64,000 nt of DNA, from positions 1 to 64,000 of the forward strand of contig NZ_HG529227.1 of NCBI RefSeq assembly GCF_000499525.1, read 5' to 3'. The notes under the pieces are model-generated. The model saw only the letters and a list, made by a program, of their open reading frames with translations. It did not search any database and was not told the origin of the DNA. This DNA comes from Faecalimicrobium dakarense (GTDB lineage Bacteria; Bacillota; Clostridia; Peptostreptococcales; Peptostreptococcaceae). This document shows, in pieces, positions 1 to 9,233 of this stretch. Numbering within the stretch: the stretch's first letter is position 1; every line of letters begins with the position of its first letter. The position numbers were made by a program, and so were the translations under genes.

Positions 1-1284
1 GTGGTGTTATTAACAAAAAGTAAAAAAGAAATACCTTTAAATAGAGTAAGTACAGTAGACACTAAAGCTGATATTTTAAATTCTATATTAGATGTATCAG
101 TATTAAGCATAAACACTGGAGCAGTTGAAGTTACTAATAGTGCAGAATTTAAATTTGTATTAAAAAATGATAAGGTAGAAGGAATTAAGAATTTACTATT
201 AGTTGAAAATAAAGATAAATGTAATGAAGAGTCTTATAATGAAGATACAGAAATAGAAGGAAATATAAGTTATAAAGAAAAGTATGCTTATAAAGTTAGC
301 TTTAAAGATATACTAAAATATACTTTAACTAAGAGTAAAATACATTTTATTTTACCTGTAGGGTATATATTTGATAAATTAGATTCTACAGTAGGGCTTG
401 ATAAAGTAGGTGAGTATTTAGAAAAGTATAGTGGAAATATTGAAGATATAGGAAATAAAGTATCTGATTTTCCAATACTAACAATAATACTATTTATTAC
501 TTTATCATTAATACTAATTTATGCTATAGCAACAATAATTTGTCTTGTTTTAGACTATATAAAATATTATGATTTTACTTTATGCAGAGAAGATAATAAT
601 ATATCTATACAATATGGATTACTTAATAAGAATAAGTTCAATTTTAAACTAGAACAAGTAAACAGTTTAAAATTAAAACAAAACTTAGCATGTCAAATGT
701 TTGGATTATATAATATTGAAGTAGGAGTTATTGGATATGGAAAAAGTGACGAAACAAAAACAAAGTCTATATTATACCCTATAGCCAATAAAGAATTAAA
801 AGATGAAATAACGAAAGATATATTAAAGGAATTTGAATTTAATGAAGAAGTATATAAACCACATAAAAAATATGTTCATCTTTTTTATGTAAAGAGATAT
901 GTTATAACACTACTTATAATCTTTTTAGCATTTAACCTATATGATTATGCAAACTTTGATTTTGATATAGATACTATAGATAGCGTGATAGTAGGATTTG
1001 CAATAGGTATTCAAACATTCTTAGGATATATGAGCTTTAACAATAATGAAATAGGAATAGATGATAAAAATATATTTTTAAGTAATGGAAGTATAAGAAA
1101 GAAAGTAATAATTATCCCTAAAGATAAAGTCCAATCAATAGCATATAAACAAAGTATATTCCAAAAGAATAAAAGTATATGTAATTACCATATAGATATA
1201 TACTCTGATGATTTAGGAGATATAATTAAAGTTAAAAATATAGAGAAAGATTTAATCTTTACTTTAGAAAATAAAATAGTATAA
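1..1284 (+). CDS. YdbT-like membrane protein with bacterial PH (bPH2/DUF304) domains, 5' end cut by window
   Basis: The reading frame is open from base 1 and has no visible ribosome site, so the N terminus is probably missing; full-length relatives of the YdbT type are roughly 60 residues longer. The visible 427 residues show the tail of one bPH2 domain (about 1-70), a membrane helix near 158-184, a second bPH2 domain (about 190-275, with the typical stretch LEQVNSLKLKQNLACQMFGL), a hydrophobic pair near 298-345 and a third bPH2 domain to the end. Family members are membrane proteins of unclear function, often encoded beside a smaller YdbS protein, which would lie upstream of this window. The family assignment is fairly secure; no function is claimed. 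Confidence 0.75.
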   Translation: MVLLTKSKKEIPLNRVSTVDTKADILNSILDVSVLSINTGAVEVTNSAEFKFVLKNDKVEGIKNLLLVENKDKCNEESYNEDTEIEGNISYKEKYAYKVSFKDILKYTLTKSKIHFILPVGYIFDKLDSTVGLDKVGEYLEKYSGNIEDIGNKVSDFPILTIILFITLSLILIYAIATIICLVLDYIKYYDFTLCREDNNISIQYGLLNKNKFNFKLEQVNSLKLKQNLACQMFGLYNIEVGVIGYGKSDETKTKSILYPIANKELKDEITKDILKEFEFNEEVYKPHKKYVHLFYVKRYVITLLIIFLAFNLYDYANFDFDIDTIDSVIVGFAIGIQTFLGYMSFNNNEIGIDDKNIFLSNGSIRKKVIIIPKDKVQSIAYKQSIFQKNKSICNYHIDIYSDDLGDIIKVKNIEKDLIFTLENKIV

Positions 1285-1290
1285 AAATAA

Positions 1291-1325
1291 CCCTCTATCT
1301 AGAAAAGTGATAGAGGGTGTTTTTA
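1291..1325 (+). terminator. Rho-independent terminator after the PH-domain gene
   Basis: A perfect 9-bp stem CCCTCTATC/GATAGAGGG (1291-1299 and 1309-1317) is followed by a T-rich tail, seven bases after the stop codon. Confidence 0.85.
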
Positions 1326-1426
1326 TAATAAAACAAATATGATACTGTGGTATAGGGTTAAAAAAATATAAATATGAAGAGATTAAATCGCATATAAATG
1401 AAATAGTAAATTATAGGAGGCATAAA

Positions 1427-1864
1427 TTGAAATATTTACATATAATGATTTTATCAATGTTACCAATATCAGAACTTAGAGGTGCTATACCAATAGGAAT
1501 AGCATTAGACTTAAATCCTATAGGTGTATATATAGTTAGTGTAATTGGGTCTACTTTAGTTTCTATACCATTAATACTAACGTTTAGGCATATAATACAT
1601 TTTTTAAAAAGAAAGAATTTATTTAAAGTAATAGTAAGTAAAATAGATAAAAAAATTGAGTCAGGTACGAAAAAACTAAAAAATGTATCTATTGTAGGTA
1701 TAATACTATTTGTAGGAATACCTCTACCAACTACTGGTACATGGACAGCATCTGCAATAGCATCGATATTAAAGATGAGAATAAAAAGTGCACTTTTAGG
1801 AGTACTAATAGGCAACATGATGGCAGGGGCTATAGTTTCTGCGTTAGCTTTACATATAATATAA
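1427..1864 (+). CDS. Small multidrug-export family membrane protein (COG2426)
   Basis: This 145-residue protein is almost wholly hydrophobic and has the family hallmark near the N terminus, SELRGAIPIGIA, plus a second conserved loop GIPLPTTGTWTASAIAS near residues 97-113. It matches the Sm_multidrug_ex (PF06695) family of integral membrane proteins; the name comes from a weak link to drug export and the substrate is unknown. The start is TTG at 1427, chosen because AGGAGG (1415-1420) sits six bases upstream and no better ATG lies nearby. It is a single gene between two terminators. Confidence 0.8.
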   Translation: MKYLHIMILSMLPISELRGAIPIGIALDLNPIGVYIVSVIGSTLVSIPLILTFRHIIHFLKRKNLFKVIVSKIDKKIESGTKKLKNVSIVGIILFVGIPLPTTGTWTASAIASILKMRIKSALLGVLIGNMMAGAIVSALALHII

Positions 1865-1891
1865 TATACAAATAATTTATAAATTTACAGA

Positions 1892-1923
1892 AAAAGGCTA
1901 TCTAAATTAGATAGCCTTTTTTA
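1892..1923 (+). terminator. Terminator after the small exporter gene
   Basis: The inverted repeat AAAAGGCTATCTAA/TTAGATAGCCTTTT runs into a T tract about 28 bases after the stop codon. Confidence 0.85.
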
Positions 1924-1941
1924 TAGAAAAATAAATAGTTG

Positions 1942-1950
1942 TGATATAAT
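1942..1950 (+). promoter_or_regulatory. Extended -10 promoter for the first MBOAT operon
   Basis: TG-A-TATAAT (TATAAT at 1945-1950) lies 40 bases before the MBOAT start and just after the preceding terminator. No convincing -35 box was found, which fits an extended -10 promoter. Confidence 0.45.
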
Positions 1951-1990
1951 AAATATTTGAGTATGGAATAAATAAAATTAGGGGGCAAAT

Positions 1991-3400
1991 ATGTTATTCA
2001 GTTCAGTGACATTTTTATTTTTCTTTTTACCAACAGTATTTACCCTATATTACTTATCTCCAAGTAAAATAAAAAATTATATATTATTATTTTTTAGTAT
2101 AGTATTTTACTCATGGGGAGGTCTATTATACTTGCCATTACTGATAATATCAATAATAGCAAACTATATATTTGGACTTAAAATAGATAAATACAAAAAT
2201 AACGATAATAAAAAGAAAAACACATTAATAGTAGCAATAATATTTAATATTTTATTTTTAGGCGTATTTAAATATACAAATTTTATAACAGACAATATAA
2301 ATACAATATTTAACACAGCCATAAATATACCTATAATACCATTACCAATAGGTATATCATTTTACACTTTCCAAGCAATGAGTTATGTAATAGATGTATA
2401 TAGAAAAGATGGAAAAGTACAAAGAAATATATTTAATCTAGCACTATATATATCAATGTTTCCACAGTTAGTAGCAGGACCGATAGTAAGGTATCAAAGC
2501 GTTGACGATCAGATAACTCATAGAGAACATAATATGGACAAGTTCAACTTAGGTATGGAAAGGTTCATAAGAGGATTGTTTAAGAAAGTAATAATCTCAA
2601 ACTCAGTAGGAGAACTATCAACTTTAATATATTCACTATCATCTTATCAAATGAGTGTATCAGTAGCATGGTTAGGTGCAATAGCTTATACGCTTCAAAT
2701 ATACTTTGATTTTAGTGGATACTCAGATATGGCAATAGGTCTTGGAAAAATGTTAGGATTTGAATTCTTAGAAAACTTCAACTATCCATATATATCTAAA
2801 AGTGTAAGTGAATTTTGGAGAAGATGGCATATATCCTTAGGTTCGTGGTTTAGGGATTACATTTATATACCACTTGGAGGAAATAGAGTAAGCAATATAA
2901 AAGTATATAGAAACCTAAGTATAGTATGGTTAGTAACTGGAATATGGCATGGAGCAAGCTGGAACTTTGTAATATGGGGAATATACTTTGGTCTATTTAT
3001 AATGGCTGAAAGATTATTCTTACAAAAGTTGCTTAATAAATTACCAAACTTTATACAACATGTATACTTATTAATAATAGTAATATTTGGCTGGGTACTA
3101 TTCTCTAAGCCAGATTTAAAATCAGCAATAGATTATATGAAAATAATGCTAGGTGTTTCAGATTATCCATTTATAAATGGTTATACAACATTTTATATTA
3201 ATCAATATGCTTTAGAACTAACAATAGCAATAATACTTTCAACACCAGTAATAAAGTATACAAAAAGTACAATAAAAGGTAGAAAAATTTCAAAAACAAT
3301 AAATGTATTAAAACCACTAGTATTATTTAGCTTATTTATAATAACTACAATATACTTAGTAAACTCTACATTTAATCCATTTATATACTTTAACTTCTAG
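1991..3400 (+). CDS. MBOAT family membrane-bound O-acyltransferase (AlgI/DltB type), copy 1
   Basis: This 469-residue polytopic membrane protein belongs to the MBOAT family, which moves acyl groups across the membrane onto secreted polymers. Key family blocks are visible: SFYTFQAMSYVIDVYR, the segment FWRRWHISLGSWFRDY, and the invariant histidine in TGIWHGASWNF (His320). GGGGG at 1981-1985 gives the start. It is followed nine bases later by a DHHW-family protein gene, then by an LtaS-like gene, so the three probably form one operon that builds and acylates a surface polymer. In alginate-type systems the MBOAT works with an SGNH/DHHW partner (AlgJ/AlgX, PatB). The acyl group and acceptor here are unknown. 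It is clearly paralogous to the gene at 7801-9222. Confidence 0.88.
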   Translation: MLFSSVTFLFFFLPTVFTLYYLSPSKIKNYILLFFSIVFYSWGGLLYLPLLIISIIANYIFGLKIDKYKNNDNKKKNTLIVAIIFNILFLGVFKYTNFITDNINTIFNTAINIPIIPLPIGISFYTFQAMSYVIDVYRKDGKVQRNIFNLALYISMFPQLVAGPIVRYQSVDDQITHREHNMDKFNLGMERFIRGLFKKVIISNSVGELSTLIYSLSSYQMSVSVAWLGAIAYTLQIYFDFSGYSDMAIGLGKMLGFEFLENFNYPYISKSVSEFWRRWHISLGSWFRDYIYIPLGGNRVSNIKVYRNLSIVWLVTGIWHGASWNFVIWGIYFGLFIMAERLFLQKLLNKLPNFIQHVYLLIIVIFGWVLFSKPDLKSAIDYMKIMLGVSDYPFINGYTTFYINQYALELTIAIILSTPVIKYTKSTIKGRKISKTINVLKPLVLFSLFIITTIYLVNSTFNPFIYFNF

Positions 3401-3409
3401 GAGGAAACG

Positions 3410-4581
3410 ATGAAATACAAATACACAACATCAATACTTGTAATTGGATTTACATTGTTCGTAGGGGTAATGTCAATCCTAACACCAGACAAGTTAACAT
3501 CTCAGCAAGAAGGTAGAACTTTACAACCACTTCCTAAAGGTGAAACATTTGAAGAAGGAAGCTATAAAAAGGAATTATTAAATGGAGAAGCTTTTAAAAA
3601 ATGGGATAATTACTTTAGTGACCATATATATGGAAGAAGTAAATTAGTAAATACCTATACAGATATGCAAATGAGTTTAGGCAAAAAATATATAAATGGA
3701 ATTTATTTAGGTGAAGATAATGAACTTATAAAATCAGATAACTACGGAATGTATGATGAAGAATATAGAACTAAAAGAGCACAACATTTTAATAAGTTCG
3801 CAGATAGATTTAGCAATGCTAAAGCTTATTTAGTAAATATACCAAATAAAAACTATGCATATGAAGAAAAAATGCCAATAAAAGATTTTAAATCAGGGCA
3901 AAGCATCTTTATAGGAGATATACTTAATAAAATAGACAAAGAAAAATAAAAGTATTAGATTTAACAGAGGAGATAAGAAAAGATGAAAATAACTACTATA
4001 AAACAGATCATCATTTAAATATGAATGGGGCATATAGTAGCTATAAATTCATAATAGAAAATATAAATAAAGATATACCACAAGTACAAAAACCAAAGGA
4101 AAAATCAGACTTTGAAATAAAAACTTATGAAGACGTATTTATAGGATCATATGGTAGACAAGTACTAAATGTAGTAGAAAAAATGGATGATATCCAAGTA
4201 TATAAAGATAAAAACTTTAATAACTATAAAGTCTATAACCAAAATAAAGAAGCGAAATTGTTTTATGAAGAGCAAATTTCAAAGGATAAACTAGATAATG
4301 ACTATGGGGTATATTTAGGTGGAGATAACCCACTTATAAAAATAGAAAATAATCAAAGTAATAACGAACTAAATGTAGTAGTTATAGGAGATTCAATGGA
4401 CAACCCTATAACACCTTTATTAGCTCCTCATTTTAAAACAACATATAGTTATGATTTAAGAGGATACGAAAATAACTTAATAGAAGATATAGAAGGTATA
4501 AATCCAGATATAATTTTATTAATAGGTGCAAGTAATAACTATATAATGTCAACAGATATATTCAACTGGGATAAAAAATAG
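3410..4581 (+). pseudogene. DHHW-family (AlgX/AlgJ-like SGNH) protein, copy 1, split by a one-base frameshift
   Basis: Frame one (3410-3949) gives an N-terminal membrane anchor and the first half; it stops right after the A5 tract at 3942-3946. Adding one A there lets the frame run on through DLTEEIRKDENNYYKTDHHL and into the 4021-4581 frame. The restored protein of about 390 residues matches the intact paralogue at 9234-10415 in size and order: N-anchor, DHH motif, then a GDS-type serine block (VVVIGDSMDN). The motif here reads DHHL where the paralogue has DHHW. Its place right after an MBOAT gene points to a periplasmic-side partner in polymer O-acylation. Whether the break is real or a homopolymer sequencing error cannot be decided from the sequence. 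Confidence 0.8.
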
Positions 4582-4597
4582 AAATTAGGTGAGAAAA

Positions 4598-6586
4598 ATG
4601 GACAACAAGTTAATTAGCAAATTTAAAATTAATAAATCATCAATAGTGGAATTAATTAGTTGGTTAGTTGGAGGAACTTTATTATTTCTTATATCAGAGT
4701 TCTTGCAAAGAGAAAGTATAGTAGATGTAATTACATTCTTTAAAGATAGAACCAACGCATTTTTTATAAACTATCTAATAATACTAATATTAACATCAGT
4801 AATATTTATACTAAAAAGAAAGAAAACAGGTTACTTAATAATAAGTACAATAGTAATATTACTATCAATAATCAACAAAGTAATGCTAGAAATAAGAGGG
4901 ATGCCAATAACTTACTCTGACATATTTTCAATAAAAGATGGTTTAAGTATTGCAAATAAATATATAAATATGAAAATGGTAATTCTAGTATCAATATGTT
5001 TATTAATAGTTATAGGAACTATAATATATGTATTTAAAAAAGAAAAAAAATCAAAAAGAATAACTAGCTATACAAATATACTTATAGCGCTATTATTAGT
5101 AGGAGTATACTCTGTAAGACTAGACAACCTTAAGGAAAGAAAAGTAATAAGCCCACTAAGATGGGACTTAAAAGAATCATATAGACATAATGGGTTTATG
5201 TATTCACTATTAGATTCATACTTTGGATATAAAAGAGAAAAGCCAAAAGACTATGATAAAGCATCTGTAGAAGATATAAAAAATGAAGTGAATTCTGTGC
5301 AAGCATCAAACATTAATTCTTCATCAAAGAAAGAAAACAAACCAAATATAATATTTGTTCAGCTAGAATCATTTATGGATCCAACACTAATAAAAGAAGC
5401 AAAATTTAGTGAAGATCCAATACCTAACTTTAGAAAGCTATCTAATGAAAATAAAAGTGGATATATTAATGTTCCAGTAATAGGTGGAGGAACAGCTAGA
5501 ACAGAATTTGAAGTACTAACAGGTAATAACTTTGATTACCTTATACCAGGTGAAATACCATACGATAGTTTTGTAAAGAAAAAGAATGTAAACTCAATAG
5601 CAACAACACTTAAAAATCAAGGTTATGGTGCTCATATAATGCATAACTTCCAAGGTAACTTCTATAATAGAAACCTTGCATTTAAAAATCTAGGATTTGA
5701 TACATTTACATCAATGGAATATATGCAAAATCTAGAAGATACTCATTTAGGTTGGAGAAAAGATATTGTGCTAGCAGACTATATAGAAAAAGCACTTAAT
5801 AAAACAAAAGAAAGTGATGTAGTTTATGCAATAGGGGTAGAAGGACATGGAGGATACCCTGATTATGATAGAGGAGAAGAATTCCCTATAAAAGTAGAAA
5901 CTAATTTACCTGATAAAGATATGTATCAACTATATAACTATGCAAACTTGCTAAAAGGAAGCGATGATTTAGTAGGTAAAGTAATAGAAAATGTAGACAA
6001 GAGAGAAGAAGATACAATAGTAGTATTTTTCTCAGACCATTTACCTAAGCTTAATATATTCTCAGGAGATAACATGTATATAGATAAATATGAAGTACCG
6101 TATGCTATATATAGTAATTTTAAAATAGATAATGAGAAGCAAAATTTAGAAGCATATCAGTTAAGTACACTAATGTTAGGATTAGCAGGAGTTGAATATG
6201 GGCCAATGGAAAGTTTACATGCTAAGGATGGAGGTAAGGAAAATTACCAAGAACAATTAGAGTTAGTTCAATATGATATGTTATTTGGTAAACAATTTTA
6301 CTTAAGTGATAAAGATAAATACAAGGGAAGTTCTATGAAAATGGGGCTTGATGATATAGTTGTAGAAAAAGTAATTAAAGACAAGGACACTATGATTGTA
6401 AAAGGTAAGAACTTCACAAGTTGTAGTTATGTATATGTAGATGGCAAAAAAGTAGAAACTACATGGATAGATGAAAATACCTTAAAAATAGGTAATATAG
6501 ACAAAGGTAAAAGTTTAGAAGTAAAGCAATTAGGTAAGTATGATGGAGTACTTAGTTCTTCAAATAAAATAAATATTAACAAATAA
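4598..6586 (+). CDS. LtaS-like sulfatase-fold transferase (lipoteichoic-acid-synthase family) with extra C-terminal domain
   Basis: The 662-residue protein starts with about five membrane helices (residues 15-175) and then an extracellular alkaline-phosphatase/sulfatase domain. Catalytic features of phosphoglycerol transferases are present: metal-ligand Glu257 in FVQLESFMDP, the nucleophile-type threonine in GGGTARTEF (Thr299), and Asp480-His481 in FFSDHLP. Such enzymes polymerise or transfer glycerol phosphate from phosphatidylglycerol. The last 75 residues or so look like a separate beta-rich IPT/Ig-like domain (VKGKNFTSCSYVYVDGK), which ordinary LtaS lacks. ATG 4598 was preferred to GTG 4589 because the ribosome site AGGTG overlaps the GTG. 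It ends the MBOAT/DHHW operon and is followed by a terminator. Confidence 0.85.
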   Translation: MDNKLISKFKINKSSIVELISWLVGGTLLFLISEFLQRESIVDVITFFKDRTNAFFINYLIILILTSVIFILKRKKTGYLIISTIVILLSIINKVMLEIRGMPITYSDIFSIKDGLSIANKYINMKMVILVSICLLIVIGTIIYVFKKEKKSKRITSYTNILIALLLVGVYSVRLDNLKERKVISPLRWDLKESYRHNGFMYSLLDSYFGYKREKPKDYDKASVEDIKNEVNSVQASNINSSSKKENKPNIIFVQLESFMDPTLIKEAKFSEDPIPNFRKLSNENKSGYINVPVIGGGTARTEFEVLTGNNFDYLIPGEIPYDSFVKKKNVNSIATTLKNQGYGAHIMHNFQGNFYNRNLAFKNLGFDTFTSMEYMQNLEDTHLGWRKDIVLADYIEKALNKTKESDVVYAIGVEGHGGYPDYDRGEEFPIKVETNLPDKDMYQLYNYANLLKGSDDLVGKVIENVDKREEDTIVVFFSDHLPKLNIFSGDNMYIDKYEVPYAIYSNFKIDNEKQNLEAYQLSTLMLGLAGVEYGPMESLHAKDGGKENYQEQLELVQYDMLFGKQFYLSDKDKYKGSSMKMGLDDIVVEKVIKDKDTMIVKGKNFTSCSYVYVDGKKVETTWIDENTLKIGNIDKGKSLEVKQLGKYDGVLSSSNKININK

Positions 6587-6609
6587 ATTGCCTTGTTAAT
6601 AGTATAATA

Positions 6610-6680
6610 CCCTTATAGTAGACACGTAAAAGAAAGTATCGTATAATGATGCTAAATGTGACTATTATAAGGGCATTTTT
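6610..6680 (+). terminator. Long-loop terminator after the LtaS-like gene
   Basis: CCCTTATA (6610-6617) pairs with TATAAGGG (6666-6673) across a loop of about 48 bases and is followed by CATTTTTTTA. The large loop is unusual for a simple terminator. Confidence 0.6.
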
Positions 6681-6811
6681 TTATAACTAAAAACATAATA
6701 AATACAGTCTAAGGAAGTAGAGATAGGGAAAAATAAATATAAGTCATCTGAATTTTGCACAGGATAAGGAATTAGAGAAGGTGTTATATTATCTTTTAAA
6801 AGGAGTAAGTT

Positions 6812-7690
6812 ATGAAAAAAGTAGGTATGAGAACTATTAAAACAGGTATCGGAGTAGTTATATCGTCGATACTTGGATTCATAGCAACTGGTAATTCACT
6901 AAACCCATCTATAGCATGCATTATATCAGTACAAGATTCTGTAAGTGGGTCATTAGAAGTAGGTAAAAATAGAATGTATGGTACGGTCTTAGGAGGTATA
7001 ATAGGATATCTATTTATCTTCTATAATCCAGGGAATTCACTCTTATCAGGATTAGGAGTAATATTAACTATTTACTTATGTAATTTACTTAACCTTAATA
7101 GTGGAGCATCAATAGCTGCAATTACATTTTTATCTGTTCAAATAGGATTTACTGTTTCAGAAGATGCTCTTTTATATTCTATAAATAAAGTATTTGAAAA
7201 TGCAATAGGCGTTGTAGTCGGAATAGCAACTAATTATTTACTAGCTAGACCGAATCATTCTATTAGTATTTATTCAAATTTTAAGCAAGTAGAAAATAAT
7301 ACAAATAAATTCTTGAAATTTAAGCTACTTGAAAGCAAATCTAAATTTGAACCTGAGTTTTTAGAAGATAAAATAAGTGAAATAGAAGAAGTACATAAAA
7401 AATTATTGAAAGAAGCTGATTATAGCAGGCAAGATGCTGATTTAGTTAAAATTGAAGAAGGAATAAATATTTGTAAGACATTACATTCTCATATACAATC
7501 TATAGAACTATTAAGTAAAAAGGTTTATTTAAATAAGGAAAATTATGAAGTAGTAAAAAAATTATATAAAAAAGATAAAATAAAGCTAAGTCAAGATGAG
7601 GAAAATAGTCCAGTATTTAATTATCATTTGAAAGAGATTATAAAAGGAAAAGAAGAACTTAGGCAAATATTAAAAGATTCAATTAAATAA
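6812..7690 (+). CDS. Aromatic acid exporter family 1 (FUSC-like) membrane protein
   Basis: The 292-residue protein has an N-terminal half of about four to five membrane helices with the family signature TIKTGIGVVISSILGF and RMYGTVLGGIIGYLF, followed by a charged, helical cytoplasmic tail from about residue 150. This layout matches ArAE_1 (PF06081) proteins, which are predicted anion exporters; the substrate is not known. AAAAGGAG precedes the ATG. It stands alone between two terminators and sits between the two MBOAT blocks. Confidence 0.78.
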   Translation: MKKVGMRTIKTGIGVVISSILGFIATGNSLNPSIACIISVQDSVSGSLEVGKNRMYGTVLGGIIGYLFIFYNPGNSLLSGLGVILTIYLCNLLNLNSGASIAAITFLSVQIGFTVSEDALLYSINKVFENAIGVVVGIATNYLLARPNHSISIYSNFKQVENNTNKFLKFKLLESKSKFEPEFLEDKISEIEEVHKKLLKEADYSRQDADLVKIEEGINICKTLHSHIQSIELLSKKVYLNKENYEVVKKLYKKDKIKLSQDEENSPVFNYHLKEIIKGKEELRQILKDSIK

Positions 7691-7708
7691 TTTAATTGAA
7701 TCTTTTTT
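7673..7708 (+). terminator. Terminator overlapping the exporter stop codon
   Basis: AAAAGATTCAATTAAAT pairs with TTTAATTGAATCTTTT; the stem contains the last codons of the gene and is followed by a T run. Confidence 0.8.
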
Positions 7709-7800
7709 AGTATAAGTAGCTTTATTTTAATGTCAATAAGTATTAAAACTAAATTATATATGATATTATTATTAGTATGTAAAAAGGGGGTCGAAAAATA

Positions 7801-9222
7801 ATGGTTTTTAGCAGTTTAGTATTTCTATTCGTATTCTTCCCGATAATACTATCTATGTACTATATATCAAAAGATAAATATAAAAATTACTTGTTATTAG
7901 CAGCAAGTTTATTTTTCTATGCATGGGGTGAACCTACATATGTAGTAATAATGCTAATATCAATACTAGTAAATTATATAGGTGGATTATTAGTAGGAGA
8001 AACAAAAAAAGGAAATATAAGAAAAGTAGGATTAATACTTTCTATAGTATTTAATATATCAATGCTAGGAGTTTTCAAATACGCTGGATTCTTTGTAAGT
8101 AATATAAATAGTTTACTAAATACAAATATACCAGTTCCACAAATAGCACTACCACTTGGAATATCATTTTTTACATTCCAAGCAATGAGTTATGTAATAG
8201 ATGTATATAGAAAAGATGCAAAAGTTCAAAATAGCATATTAAAGCTATCTTTATATATAAGTTTATTTCCACAGCTAGTGGCAGGACCAATAGTGCGTTA
8301 TCAAACAGTGGCAGACCAAATAGATCATAGAGAACATACAATAACTAAATTTGCAGATGGAGTAAATAGATTTATAATAGGTCTATCTAAAAAGGTTATA
8401 TTATCTAACTCTTTGGGAATGTTAGCTGATTCAGTATTTAATACAGGAAGCAATGAACTAACAATAGTATCATCATGGTTAGGTATAATAGCGTATTCCC
8501 TACAAATATTCTTTGACTTTAGTGGGTACTCAGATATGGCAATAGGTCTTGGAAAAATGTTTGGATTTGAATTCTTAGAAAACTTTAACTATCCATATAT
8601 ATCACAATCAGCATCTGAATTTTGGAGAAGATGGCATATGTCACTTGGTTCTTGGTTTAGAGACTATGTTTATTTCCCATTAGGAGGAAGTAGAAAAGGT
8701 ACAGCAAGAACTTATATAAACTTATTTATAGTATGGTTTTTAACTGGATTTTGGCATGGAGCAAGCTGGACATTTATAGCTTGGGGACTTTACTTTGGAT
8801 TATTAATAGGACTTGAAAAAGCATTCTTAGAAGAAAAAGTACTTAAGAAAGTAATAAAGCCTATAAGACATATATATTTATTAATATCAGTTATGATAGG
8901 ATGGATATTCTTTAGAGCAGATAGCTTTAGTTATTCAATATCATTTATAAAGACGATGTTTGGTGTAGGAATTAATAAATTATATAATGGACAAACATTA
9001 GCATATATAAATGACTACTTAATAGTAATAATAGCATCAATAGTATTTAGTATGCCTATTATAAAATACATCAAATCAAAAATAGAAACTAGAAATAAAG
9101 AAATCTTAGAAAAAGATTATATATATATAATAAATTCAATAGTATTAACAATACTATTTTTAGTCGTAATATTTAAATTAGTAAACTCGACATATAATCC
9201 ATTTTTATACTTTAGATTTTAG
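7801..9222 (+). CDS. MBOAT family O-acyltransferase, copy 2
   Basis: This 473-residue polytopic protein is a close paralogue of the one at 1991-3400, with identical or near-identical blocks (FTFQAMSYVIDVYRKD, FWRRWHMSLGSWFRDY) and the family histidine in TGFWHGASW (His319). An AAGGGGG site lies about ten bases before the ATG. It is followed 11 bases later by its own DHHW partner, so this is a complete acyl-transfer pair. Unlike copy 1, no LtaS-like gene follows. The duplication suggests two acylations of related polymers, or one working pair that replaces a decayed one. Confidence 0.88.
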   Translation: MVFSSLVFLFVFFPIILSMYYISKDKYKNYLLLAASLFFYAWGEPTYVVIMLISILVNYIGGLLVGETKKGNIRKVGLILSIVFNISMLGVFKYAGFFVSNINSLLNTNIPVPQIALPLGISFFTFQAMSYVIDVYRKDAKVQNSILKLSLYISLFPQLVAGPIVRYQTVADQIDHREHTITKFADGVNRFIIGLSKKVILSNSLGMLADSVFNTGSNELTIVSSWLGIIAYSLQIFFDFSGYSDMAIGLGKMFGFEFLENFNYPYISQSASEFWRRWHMSLGSWFRDYVYFPLGGSRKGTARTYINLFIVWFLTGFWHGASWTFIAWGLYFGLLIGLEKAFLEEKVLKKVIKPIRHIYLLISVMIGWIFFRADSFSYSISFIKTMFGVGINKLYNGQTLAYINDYLIVIIASIVFSMPIIKYIKSKIETRNKEILEKDYIYIINSIVLTILFLVVIFKLVNSTYNPFLYFRF

Positions 9223-9233
9223 GTGGTGACTTT

